Positions 19,454 through 28,790 of a DNA stretch of 64,000 nucleotides are shown one piece after another (position 1 is the stretch's first letter; each line of letters opens with the position of its first letter). A program made the translations under genes and the position numbers. The stretch spans positions 132,001-196,000 of the forward strand of contig NZ_LMDP01000003.1 of assembly GCF_001425835.1 (NCBI RefSeq). Reading direction: 5' to 3'. A model generated the notes under the pieces. The model saw only the letters and a program-made list of their open reading frames with translations. It had not been told where the DNA came from and ran no database searches. The stretch comes from Afipia sp. Root123D2. GTDB taxonomy: Bacteria > Pseudomonadota > Alphaproteobacteria > Rhizobiales > Xanthobacteraceae.

Positions 19454-19617
19454 GAAGTTCTCTCCCATTGCCATTTTCGGTGGTTGCTGACGTCTGCTTC
19501 AATGTTTTGCCGCTCTTGCGCGAGAAGAGGTGCAACGTCTGTTGAGGAAAAGTTGGTTTGCCCCCTGAAAAGTGGTCCTCCCTGAAGTAGGCTATTGAGC
19601 CGTAGGAGGACGTTGGA

Positions 19618-19896
19618 ATGCCCCAGAAGAAGCACAAACCCGAAGAGATCGTGGCGAAGCTGCGCCAAGTCGATGTTCTGTTGTCGCAAGGTCGTTCTGT
19701 CGGAGAAGCGGTCCGTTTGATCGGCGTGACGCAGTTTACGTATTACCGGTGGCGCAAGGAGTTCGGTGGCCTGAAGGGTGACCAGGTGAAGCGGCTGAAG
19801 GAGCTCGAGAAAGAGAATGACCGGCTGCGCAAGGCGGTCTCGGACCTGACACTCGAGAAGCTGATCCTGAAAGAGGCTGCTTCGGGAAACTTCTGA
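19618..19896 (+). CDS. IS3-family transposase OrfA
   Basis: DNA-binding first frame of the IS, 92 residues. Helix-turn-helix features occur in PEEIVAKLRQVDVLLSQGRSVGEAVRLIGVTQFTYYRWRKEFGG, followed by a leucine-zipper-like coiled coil in KRLKELEKENDRLRKAVSDLTLEKLILKE. A CTGAAAG sequence near 19867-19873 lies where the family normally makes a -1 ribosomal shift to fuse OrfA to OrfB. Confidence 0.93.
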   Translation: MPQKKHKPEEIVAKLRQVDVLLSQGRSVGEAVRLIGVTQFTYYRWRKEFGGLKGDQVKRLKELEKENDRLRKAVSDLTLEKLILKEAASGNF

Positions 19897-19931
19897 GCCC
19901 CGCTCGCCGTCGCCGTTGCGTCGATCGTGTC

Positions 19932-20786
19932 ATGGCGAAGTTCTCTGTCTCGGAGCGGTTTGCCTGCAAGGTTCTCGGCCAGCATCGTTCGACCCAGCGC
20001 AAAAAGCCGCAAGGCCGGCCCGATGAAGAGGCGTTGACCTCCGACATCATCCGGCTCGCTTCCCGCTATGGCCGTTATGGCTATCGCAGGATCACGGCGA
20101 TGCTGCGGTCTGAAGGCTGGACGGTGAACGCCAAGCGTGTCGAACGGATCTGGCGGCGGGAGGGGCTGAAGGTTCCCCAGAAGCAACCGAAGAAGGGGCG
20201 GCTCTGGTTGAATGACGGATCGTGCATCCGGCTTCGACCCGAGCATCCAAACCATGTCTGGTCCTATGACTTCGTCGAGGGTCGGACCCACGATGGCAGG
20301 AGATTCCGCATGCTCAACATCATCGACGAGTTCACCAGGGAATGCCTTGCAATCCGCATCGATCGCAAGCTCAACTCGACCGACGTCATCGACGCCCTGT
20401 CGGACCTGTTCATCCTGCGTGGTGTGCCCGGCCATGTCCGTTCCGACAACGGCCCGGAGTTCATCGCCAAGGCTGTACGGGAGTGGATCGTAGCCGTCGG
20501 CGCAAAGACAGCGTTCATCGAACCTGGAAGCCCTTGGGAGAACGGCTACTGCGAGAGCTTCAACTCGAAGCTCCGCGACGAACTGCTCGACGGTGAGATC
20601 TTCTACAGCCTCGCCGAGGCCAAGATCATCATCGAAGCCTGGCGGCGGTACTACAACACCGAGAGGCCACACTCGTCGCTTGGATACAAGCCACCGGCAC
20701 CCGAGGCCATCATCTGGCCTGCGCCAGCAAGCGGAGCAGCACCGTCATCTGCCCAGGCAATAGCCCCAAGGCCGATCATGAACTAA
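19932..20786 (+). CDS. IS3-family transposase OrfB (rve integrase domain)
   Basis: Catalytic frame, 284 residues from ATG 19932, but it is open further upstream in the -1 frame relative to orfA (reading DPERGCFGKLLSPARRRRCVDRV before the ATG). The active product is therefore probably an OrfAB fusion made by programmed frameshifting. DDE residues are visible: D in VWSYDFVEGRT, D in VRSDNGPEF, E in SPWENGYCESFNSKLRDE. It looks intact and may be active. Confidence 0.93.
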   Translation: MAKFSVSERFACKVLGQHRSTQRKKPQGRPDEEALTSDIIRLASRYGRYGYRRITAMLRSEGWTVNAKRVERIWRREGLKVPQKQPKKGRLWLNDGSCIRLRPEHPNHVWSYDFVEGRTHDGRRFRMLNIIDEFTRECLAIRIDRKLNSTDVIDALSDLFILRGVPGHVRSDNGPEFIAKAVREWIVAVGAKTAFIEPGSPWENGYCESFNSKLRDELLDGEIFYSLAEAKIIIEAWRRYYNTERPHSSLGYKPPAPEAIIWPAPASGAAPSSAQAIAPRPIMN

Positions 20787-20820
20787 GATTGAAACCGGAC
20801 CACCCTATGGGGTCAGGCCA

Positions 20821-21242
20821 TGACCGCCCGACAATTGACGCGGCTTACGTTCAAGTAACGCCTCCAGGCCAAGATTTGACGCCGCAGCGAACACGCGACG
20901 GTCGATTTCCTCTTTTGGCGTTCCTCGCACCCGAAGGCCGAAGGCCATGTTTTCGAAAACCGACTTCTGCGGATAGAGAGCGTAGTTCTGAAACACCATC
21001 GCAATGTTGCGATCTTTTGGTGGAAGCGCGGTGACGTCCTTTCCGCCGATCAGAATCTTGCCCGAGGTAACGTCATCGAGCCCCGCCAGCATGCGCAGCG
21101 TCGTGGACTTGCCGCAACCTGACGGTCCGACGAAAACGACCAACTCGCCATCGGCGATGTCCAGAGAAAAGTCCTGGACCGCCCACGGCCCTCGATCTCC
21201 ACCAAAGGATTTCGCGACATTCTGGAGAGTTACTCGAGCCAT
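20821..21242 (-). pseudogene. Sugar-type ABC importer ATPase, 3'-truncated by the IS
   Basis: N-terminal part of a MalK/UgpC-type ATPase. About 140 native residues remain, with Walker A GPSGCGKS and Q-loop [10 protein letters not shown], stopping right after the signature LSGG; the frame then runs into the IS and ends at 20805. Walker B, H-loop and regulatory domain (over 200 residues) are lost, so the product cannot hydrolyse ATP. It is the promoter-proximal gene of the operon that continues with binding protein and two permeases. No second copy of the lost part is present in the window. The importer works only if another ATPase substitutes. Confidence 0.93.
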
Positions 21243-21287
21243 TCGGCAGGACCCCGCTTCACGTTCTTCCCGGTTTCATTTTTTAAT

Positions 21288-21312
21288 TGGATAAACCAAT
21301 TTGGTATGACCG
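21288..21312. promoter_or_regulatory. Tandem operator-like site, transporter operon
   Basis: TGGATAAACCA, spacer ATT, then TGGTATGACCG: the same 11-3-11 layout as the sites at 13686, 21424 and 22933, with one deviation per half. It lies about 46 bases upstream of the truncated ATPase start and so would have controlled the whole sugar-type importer operon before the IS inserted. Confidence 0.58.
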
Positions 21313-21423
21313 TAAGTTGTTCATGGTGAGATGTCAAGCTTCGCCACATTGAGACAACGTTCCTAGCGCCGCGTCTCCAGCGCGACAAAGCACCGACCAC
21401 CTCCATCATTCATCGTCCCAGTG

Positions 21424-21448
21424 TGGTTTGACCATTTTGGTGTGTCCA
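21424..21448. promoter_or_regulatory. Tandem operator-like site, CoA-transferase gene
   Basis: TGGTTTGACCA, spacer TTT, then TGGTGTGTCCA. Same 11-3-11 design; it lies 65 bases upstream of the CoA-transferase start on the plus strand. The divergent site at 21288 is 112 bases away, so the two promoters in this 270-base gap could be controlled together. Confidence 0.6.
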
Positions 21449-21512
21449 ATTACACTGACGCAAGCCGCGCGGGTCGTGTGGCTATTCGACGCGCAAATGT
21501 CAGGGAAGTGTG

Positions 21513-22751
<1,239 letters not shown>

Positions 22752-22757
22752 GCGCGG

Positions 22758-22889
22758 TTAGGGGCCCAGAGCCCATATCGCGCGTTGGACCATCGCCTTT
22801 TCTGGCTGGACAGCGGATTCGGGAGCTAGCAGCAGAACGAGGCATCCTGCGCTGAAAAGCAGGATTGCAATTCTCCAGGATGGAAACAT
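22758..22889 (-). CDS. Small predicted membrane or lipoprotein, 43 residues
   Basis: Short frame beginning MFPSWRIAILLFSAGCLVLLLAP. It has a good ribosome-binding site (GGAGAGG, 8 bases before the ATG), one hydrophobic helix and a lipobox-like FSAGC. It lies on the minus strand in the 312-base gap between the CoA-transferase and the GMC dehydrogenase, with the operator-like site at 22933 about 44 bases upstream of its start. No family recognised; it could be chance, but start, signal and position agree. Confidence 0.4.
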   Translation of the reverse strand: MFPSWRIAILLFSAGCLVLLLAPESAVQPEKAMVQRAIWALGP

Positions 22890-22932
22890 GAGATGACCTC
22901 TCCATTGACGGCCAATCTCTGGTCACTATAAA

Positions 22933-22957
22933 TGGTCCTACCAGATTGGTAGGATAG
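22933..22957. promoter_or_regulatory. Tandem operator-like site, GMC dehydrogenase gene
   Basis: TGGTCCTACCA, spacer GAT, then TGGTAGGATAG. The inner halves TCCTACCA and TGGTAGGA form a perfect 8-base inverted repeat around the spacer. It lies about 107 bases upstream of the dehydrogenase start and 44 bases upstream of the small divergent frame at 22889. Confidence 0.62.
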
Positions 22958-23063
22958 ACTAGGGTTCGGAAGTGCCTTTTGCAAGTCTCAAACCGCAATC
23001 TGGACTTGGCGGTTTTGGTCGTTGCACGAACAAGCCGTTCGCCGGCTTTGACAAAAATAGGGG

Positions 23064-24662
23064 ATGGAAATGAAGCTCTCGGGATATGATTATGTCATCG
23101 TCGGCGCAGGATCGGCAGGGTGCGTGCTTGCCGCACGATTGAGCGAAGATCCCAACGTGAAGGTGTTGCTGCTTGAGGCTGGATCTCCTGCTTCTTCAAT
23201 CTTTGTTCATATGCCCGCAGGCATTCGCGTGCTCTATACGAGTCCAAAACACAACTGGCAGTTTTGGACTGAACCTCAATCCGGACTAAATAACCGCAAA
23301 ATCTACATTCCCCGCGGCAAGGTTGTGGGAGGATCATCTGCCATCAACTCTATGATAGCGATCCGGGGAAACCCCGCAGATTACGATGCGTGGGCGGCGC
23401 AGGGCCTGCCGGAATGGGGATACGAAAGCCTTCGCCCCTATTTGAGGAAGATCGAGGACGCCAGCGGAGTTACGTCCCAGCACAATCAAGACAGAGGCTA
23501 TTCTGGTCCTATCCGCTTGTCTTACGGCACCTTGCAACATCCAATCTCGAAAGCCTTCATTGAAAGCGCCAAGTCAGCCGGCCTGCCCGAGAACAACGGA
23601 TTCAATGGCCCATCTCAGATCGGCGCGGGCTTCTACGAACTCACCATCGCGGATGGCAAACGCTCCGGAGCATTCAAGTTTCTCGATCAAGGAAAGGGGC
23701 GGAGCAATCTGACCATCATGGCCAACTGCCAGGTTCGGAGGCTGGCGTTGGAGGGTACGCGCGTTCGGGGCGTCGTGATTGAGAAAGGCGGACGTGAGGT
23801 AATCATCCCCGCGGAGCGCGAGGTATTGCTGACGTCCGGCGCGATCTGCTCACCACAATTGTTGATGCTGTCGGGAATTGGACCCGCCGAACATCTGCGA
23901 TCGCTCGGCATCAAGCCCGTGATCGATTCCGCAGGCGTCGGCAGCAACTTGCAGGATCACCTCGATTGCGCAATCCGGCTGGAGGCATCCCAACCCATCA
24001 CACTGACTCCGTATCTCGGATTAATCCGAGGTGGCTTAGCGGGCGCGCGATATATGTTCCGCGGCACGGGTCCCGCCACCTCCCAAGGCGTTGAAGCTGG
24101 AGCGTTCTGGGGTCCCGATAAACATTCGCAGTGGCCCGAGTGGCAGGCTCATCTCATCGTCGCGCTTCGAAATCCGCCGCCGGGCGAGCGTGTACCGCAC
24201 GGCTTTGGCATTCGCGTTTGCCAGCTTCGTCCGAAAAGCCGCGGAACATTGCGACTGCGTTCGGCAAATCCGTTGGACATGCCCGCTATCGATCCACGCT
24301 TTCTGTCGGACGAGAGCGATTTCGTCAGCATGCAAGAGGGCGTTAGACAGATGTGCGATATTATCGATCAGCCTGCGCTCCAAAAGCTCATTAAGCGGAA
24401 GCTCGATCCCGATGCCTTTAAGAGCCCGGAGTCGCGCAAGAAGTGGATACGAGCACGCGCAGAAACGATCTACCACCCCGTCGGAACCTGCCGTATGGGC
24501 GAAGATCGCGACGCCGTCGTCGATGGCAAGCTGCGGGTTCGAGGCGTCGACAATCTACGCGTTATCGATGGCTCACTTATGCCGACCGTGATTAGCGGAA
24601 ACACCAATCTGCCGATTATGGCTATGGCGGAGAAAGCTGCAGAGTTGATTGCGGGGAAGTGA
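23064..24662 (+). CDS. GMC-family FAD alcohol dehydrogenase
   Basis: Glucose-methanol-choline oxidoreductase of 532 residues. N-terminal FAD motif VIVGAGSAGCVLAARLSEDPNVKVLLLEAG (about 11-39), GMC signature IPRGKVVGGSSAINSMIAIRG, and second signature GAICSPQLLMLSGIGPAEHL. The C-terminal active-site histidine is H471 in YHPVGTCRMG, and GNTNLPIMAMAEKAA holds the partner residue. Members include choline, alkanol and polyethylene-glycol dehydrogenases. No signal peptide is visible. With the aldehyde dehydrogenase and acyl-CoA ligase nearby, it probably makes the first oxidation of an alcohol or glycol (inference). It has its own operator-like site upstream. Confidence 0.92.
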   Translation: MEMKLSGYDYVIVGAGSAGCVLAARLSEDPNVKVLLLEAGSPASSIFVHMPAGIRVLYTSPKHNWQFWTEPQSGLNNRKIYIPRGKVVGGSSAINSMIAIRGNPADYDAWAAQGLPEWGYESLRPYLRKIEDASGVTSQHNQDRGYSGPIRLSYGTLQHPISKAFIESAKSAGLPENNGFNGPSQIGAGFYELTIADGKRSGAFKFLDQGKGRSNLTIMANCQVRRLALEGTRVRGVVIEKGGREVIIPAEREVLLTSGAICSPQLLMLSGIGPAEHLRSLGIKPVIDSAGVGSNLQDHLDCAIRLEASQPITLTPYLGLIRGGLAGARYMFRGTGPATSQGVEAGAFWGPDKHSQWPEWQAHLIVALRNPPPGERVPHGFGIRVCQLRPKSRGTLRLRSANPLDMPAIDPRFLSDESDFVSMQEGVRQMCDIIDQPALQKLIKRKLDPDAFKSPESRKKWIRARAETIYHPVGTCRMGEDRDAVVDGKLRVRGVDNLRVIDGSLMPTVISGNTNLPIMAMAEKAAELIAGK

Positions 24663-24762
24663 CCCAATGTTCTCTCCTCAATGGCAGGAACAGTCTGAAA
24701 CCTTGCCTTTCATCACACAGGCTATCACTTGATTTCCCGTGATCCCGCTCGTCGTCGGCGGT

Positions 24763-24780
24763 CTGACGCGAAGGCGTCAG
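24763..24780 (+). terminator. Stem-loop downstream of the GMC gene
   Basis: Perfect 7-base stem CTGACGC / GCGTCAG with loop GAAG, about 100 bases after the GMC stop. No T-tract follows, so it is a weak terminator candidate. The remaining sequence up to the enoyl-CoA hydratase pseudogene holds nothing else I can identify. Confidence 0.35.
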
Positions 24781-24949
24781 TAAATGGCAGCAAGCGCCGA
24801 AGTGCGCCCTCCCTAGACTGCCCGAGGTCCGATGACGGGTCCCGGGCTCCTTTTATGGATTTGATTACCCTTTTGGACGTCAGCCGCAATTGTCAACGAC
24901 GTCCGTGCTGCTCTGATTGTTTGATAAGGAAGGTCTAACTGGGACAGCC

Positions 24950-25719
24950 GTGCCGGAGATCAGGTGCGGACGCCACCTAAGCCTAGTAAATCTCTGCCTC
25001 AATCGTCCCGCTCAGTTCAACGGTTTATCGGAGGAATTGCTGGCTACTCTGAAGGAGGAGCTTGCGCTGATCGCAGCCGATCCGTCGGTCCGCTGCGTGG
25101 TTCTGTCAGCCGCCGGCAAGGCGTTCTGCGCCGGGCACGATCTGCGACAAATGCGAGCCAACCCGCGTCTTGATTACTACAGGCAGCTTTTTGCGCGCTG
25201 CACCGACGCAATGCAGACGATTATCGCACTGCCAATTCCGGTCATTGCCCGTGTCCATGGCTTAGCCACCGCTGCCGGCTGCCAACTTGTAGCTAGTTGC
25301 GATTTGGCCGTAGCTCGGATGAGGCGCGCTTCGCTGTCTCTGGAATCAATGTCGGGTTGTTCTGTTCCACACCGGCGGTAGCCCTTTCGCGCAACGTGCC
25401 AACCAAGCGGGCATTCGAGATGCTTGTGACTGCACGATTCATTGATCCGGCGACCGCCGAGGAATGGGGCTTGATCAATCGCGCGGTTCCCGCTGCCGAA
25501 CTTGACACCGCGATAGAGGATCTGGCGAAGGTGATCATCGCCAAAAGCCCCGCTGCGATTCGTCACGGAAAAGCGATGTTCTATGCTCAGCACGAGCGCA
25601 CTCGCGCCGCAGCCTATGCGTTGGCGAGCGAGGTCATGGCGCAGAACATGATGGAGGAAGATGCAGGGGAAGGCATTGATGCCTTCCTCGATAAGCGTCT
25701 CTCTTCATCGAAAAGCTAA
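24950..25719 (+). pseudogene. Enoyl-CoA hydratase/isomerase, frameshifted
   Basis: Crotonase-family gene split across two frames. The first frame carries RPAQFNGLSEELLATLKEEL, oxyanion-hole residues in GKAFCAGHDL, and IPVIARVHGLATAAGCQLVASCDLAVA. The rest (SDEARFAVSGINVGLFCSTPAVALSRNV to the end) continues in another frame. One base, probably a T, is missing near 25315 between GTAGCT and CGGATGAG; restoring it gives a continuous protein of about 255 residues. Start GTG 24950 is a guess; TTG 24917 is also possible. It is a recent pseudogene or a sequencing error, since both halves are otherwise well preserved. Confidence 0.85.
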
Positions 25720-25801
25720 AGTGCTATAACTCCTGGATCGATGGCTGCAAGCGCGAAGTTCTCGTGATGCTCAGGCGATCCACGAAAGCTGTCAGAGTTG
25801 A

Positions 25802-26071
25802 CGCCCAAGGCGACGACGGCGTGCCTTTCGGCCGCTCGCCTATCGTTCTTATTCGCTTTACAACAGAATTGTCCGCGAACTGCTTGAGACCCGCGATAAC
25901 CCGCGCGTATCTGCGAAACAAGCGGTCGGCACTATCATTGCTGCAATTCACGGCATCGTCACCTTTCCAAAGCATACGCGCACGATGGATTGGATTGATA
26001 CGCTCGTCATAGCGGAACATGCCATAGATGCTTTACTGCATTCCTGGCGCACAGGGGAGCACGTCCCTTAG
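25802..26071 (+). pseudogene. TetR-family regulator, C-terminal fragment
   Basis: A frame open from 25802 after an in-frame stop reads AFRPLAYRSYSLYNRIVRELLETRD and later QAVGTIIAAIHGIVTFPKHTRTMDWIDT, ending at TAG 26071. This looks like the ligand-binding C-terminal domain of a TetR-type regulator. No helix-turn-helix part or start codon precedes it. It is a remnant at the junction between the catabolic island and the conjugative element. Assignment is from style, not a search. Confidence 0.55.
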
Positions 26072-26180
26072 TTCAGACGAGTTTCTACCGCACGTTCGAA
26101 AAGCACGGCGTTAGGAAGGAAGCTCACATTAACCGCATATGCGCTGGCTAACCTACGCAGTTGGCATAGAAACAAGTTAC

Positions 26181-26618
26181 TCACCGGCAGTCTTCTGGCA
26201 CTTCTTGCCTGAGCCGTGGCCCGTTTGCGAGCCGCCGGCCGAGTGCCTCTAGGAATCTATCATAACGCTCGCCGCCCTTGGCACGCGCCGACGCCTGCGC
26301 GACTTCCGGCAAAGACGCGGTCGATGTCAGCCAGGCGCGAATGAAAATGGCGAAGGCTTCGTTGGCGATGCCAATGTCGCGCTCCAGACGCTGAATGTTG
26401 CGATCAATCCGATCGAGACGCTTGGCCAAGGCGGCCTCCCGGCGCTCATCAGCGTCGGGTGACAGGAATGAGGCGATGGCAGCTTCGGCGATCATCGAGC
26501 GCGACTGCTCGCGGCGACCCGCGTGGTCGGCCAAGCGATGCGAGAGGTTCGGATCGAGATAGATCGATAGCCGCTTCTTCCTCCCGGACGGTGGCGCGAT
26601 GTCGGACTGCTGCGTCAT
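26181..26618 (-). CDS. Ribbon-helix-helix (CopG-like) protein of the conjugation module
   Basis: 145 residues. After a short tail, RKKRLSIYLDPNLSHRLADHAGRREQSRSMIAEAAIASFL (about 13-52) is a ribbon-helix-helix DNA-binding domain. A helical, probably coiled-coil part follows (AKRLDRIDRNIQRLERDIGIANEAFAIFIRAWL). It starts 3 bases after traG, the arrangement usual in this class of elements, where trbB normally comes next. Here nothing recognisable as trb follows. Probable role: regulator or accessory of conjugation genes. Confidence 0.85.
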   Translation of the reverse strand: MTQQSDIAPPSGRKKRLSIYLDPNLSHRLADHAGRREQSRSMIAEAAIASFLSPDADERREAALAKRLDRIDRNIQRLERDIGIANEAFAIFIRAWLTSTASLPEVAQASARAKGGERYDRFLEALGRRLANGPRLRQEVPEDCR

Positions 26619-26621
26619 GAC

Positions 26622-28658
26622 TTACAACTCCATGCCGTCGCCGGGGTCCAGAGCAATCCGCCGCGCTATCAACCGCATGTCGCGTGCCAGCGCACGATTG
26701 GCGACAACCTCGCGCTCCGACTCGTCGGCATCGGGATCGAACTCGTTGGTGGCGGTCGCCATCGGTTCCGGTGCGATATCCTTATGCCGCTCGAGCCCAG
26801 GTTCGCGGCGGAGACCGGCATTTGCAGGATCGTCGTCCGGCTTGGCCGCGCCATTTGGTACGGTCGCAGCTTCCGGTGTGACGATGCTCTTGCTCGTTGG
26901 CACGGCGACGGGCTTCAACGCAGACCAGTCGTTGCGTTTCGGGGCGAAGCCCGCTTTTGGGTCTTTTGGAACAGGCAGCAGCCGATCCTTGAACCTCCGA
27001 TCATCATAATACCGTGCCTTCTTGGCGCGGACCGGCGGAACGCCCGCGACCATGACGATCTCGTCGTCGGGCGGAAGTTGCATCACTTCCCCGGCCGTGA
27101 GCAGCGGCCGCGCCGTCTCGGAGCGGGAGATCATCAGATGGCCAAGCCAGGGCGCGAGACGGTGGCCGGCATAGTTCTGCATGGCGCGCATCTCGGTCGC
27201 GGTGCCGAGCGCATCGCTGACTCTTTTCGCCGTCCTCTCGTCATTGGTCGCAAAGCTGACCCTGACGTGGCAATTGTCCAGGATGGAATTGTTCTGGCCG
27301 TAGGCTTTCTCGATCTGGTTCAAGGACTGAGCAATGAGAAATGCCTTGATCTGATAGCCGGCCATGAAAGCAAGCGCGCTCTCGAAGAAGTCGAGTCGGC
27401 CGAGCGCCGGAAACTCGTCGAGCATCAGCAACAGCCGATGTCTCCGGCCCTTCGCGTGCAAGTCCTCGGTCAGCCGGCGACCGATCTGATTGAGCACGAG
27501 ACGCACAAGCGGCTTCGTCCTGCTGATGTCGGAAGGTGGCACCACGAGATAGAGCGTCGTGGGTTTCTCACCAGACACGAGATCCGCGATCCGCCAATCG
27601 CAGCGGGCAGTGACGGCCGCGACGACGGGATCGCGATACAGGCCGAGGAATGACATGGCAGTTGAGAGCACGCCCGACCTTTCGTTATCGGACTTGTTGA
27701 GCAACTCGCGCGCCGCGCTGGCGATGACGGGATGCGGCCCCTTCTCGCCGAGATGCGGCGTCGTCATCATGGCGGACAATGTCGCCTCGATCGGCCGGCG
27801 CGGATCGGACAGGAAGGCCGCGACACCGGCGAGTGTCTTGTCATTCTCGGCGTAGAGCACATGGAGGATCGCGCCGACCAGGAGCGAATGGGATGTCTTC
27901 TCCCAATGATTGCGCTTCTCCAACGAACCTTCCGGATCGACCAGTACATCGGCGACGTTCTGAACGTCCCGCACCTCCCACTCGCCTTTCCGCACCTCGA
28001 GCAGCGGATTGTAGGCGGCCGAGTCGGCGTTGGTGGGATCGAACAACAACACACGACCGAAGCGGGCGCGCAGGCCCGCCGTCAATTCCCAGTTCTCTCC
28101 CTTGATGTCATGCACGATCGACGAGCCCGGCCAGGTCAGCAACGTCGGCACGACAAGACCGACGCCTTTGCCGGATCGTGTCGGCGCAAAGCACAGGACA
28201 TGCTCGGCGCCGTCGTGTCGCAGATAGGCTCGGTCAAGCCGGCCGAGAACGACACCATCGTCGCCGAGAAGACCCGCGGACTGGACCTCATCCGGCTCGG
28301 CCCAGCGAGCCGAGCCGAAGGTACGCACGTCCTTGGCTTCGCGCGCCCGGTAAATCGACATGAGGATGGCGACAGCGATCGCGACGAGTCCACCCGAAGC
28401 CGCAATACCGGCGCCCTCCAGAAAGACGTGTGGCGCGTAAGCATCGAAAAAGAACCACCACCAGAAGAAAGCCGGCGCCGGATAGATCGGCAAGCCGACC
28501 AGCGCGAACCAGGGTGAGCCGAGCTGTGGCTGAAAGCCGAGCCGCCACGCAACCCACTGCGTCGCGGCCCAGACCGCGAGCAGCACGATCGCGAACACGA
28601 CGCAGATCTGGCCCCACACGACTCGACTGGCTGACACAGCGAGCAAATCTCCCTGCAC
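26622..28658 (-). CDS. traG: Conjugative coupling protein TraG (VirD4 family)
   Basis: Type IV coupling protein of 678 residues, an inner-membrane ATPase that links relaxosome and mating channel. N-terminal membrane helices (about 14-35, 48-72, 83-102) precede the nucleotide-binding core: Walker A APTRSGKG at 158-165, SSIVHDIKGENWELTAGLR, and Walker B LLLMLDEFPALGRLDFFE. The C-terminal tail is Pro/Ala-rich and probably disordered. Co-transcribed with the RHH gene downstream; TenA lies upstream. Confidence 0.94.
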   Translation of the reverse strand: MQGDLLAVSASRVVWGQICVVFAIVLLAVWAATQWVAWRLGFQPQLGSPWFALVGLPIYPAPAFFWWWFFFDAYAPHVFLEGAGIAASGGLVAIAVAILMSIYRAREAKDVRTFGSARWAEPDEVQSAGLLGDDGVVLGRLDRAYLRHDGAEHVLCFAPTRSGKGVGLVVPTLLTWPGSSIVHDIKGENWELTAGLRARFGRVLLFDPTNADSAAYNPLLEVRKGEWEVRDVQNVADVLVDPEGSLEKRNHWEKTSHSLLVGAILHVLYAENDKTLAGVAAFLSDPRRPIEATLSAMMTTPHLGEKGPHPVIASAARELLNKSDNERSGVLSTAMSFLGLYRDPVVAAVTARCDWRIADLVSGEKPTTLYLVVPPSDISRTKPLVRLVLNQIGRRLTEDLHAKGRRHRLLLMLDEFPALGRLDFFESALAFMAGYQIKAFLIAQSLNQIEKAYGQNNSILDNCHVRVSFATNDERTAKRVSDALGTATEMRAMQNYAGHRLAPWLGHLMISRSETARPLLTAGEVMQLPPDDEIVMVAGVPPVRAKKARYYDDRRFKDRLLPVPKDPKAGFAPKRNDWSALKPVAVPTSKSIVTPEAATVPNGAAKPDDDPANAGLRREPGLERHKDIAPEPMATATNEFDPDADESEREVVANRALARDMRLIARRIALDPGDGMEL

Positions 28659-28790
28659 GTTGCAATATTCCGTAGAAGAGCAAGGAGTGCGGAGATTTCA
28701 ACTGCGCCTGTGTCAGTTATCGTAGAACAGCGTAGGTGATCGAAAAAAGACTTGCGGCGTGCGGAAAATCGTCAACATTGGACATAGCGA

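Larger units (their letters stand above)
19554..20820 (+). mobile_element. IS3-family insertion sequence, about 1.27 kb
   Basis: The ends are imperfect inverted repeats: the left begins TGGTTTGCCCCC and the right, read inward, TGGCCTGACCCC; both reach a shared GTGGTCC within 26 bases. The element holds overlapping orfA and orfB as in IS3-family elements. Its right end interrupts an ABC-transporter ATPase just after the LSGG signature. The flanking triplets (AGT left, TGA right) do not match, so no target duplication is visible, which suggests a deletion or recombination next to the element after insertion. Confidence 0.9.
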
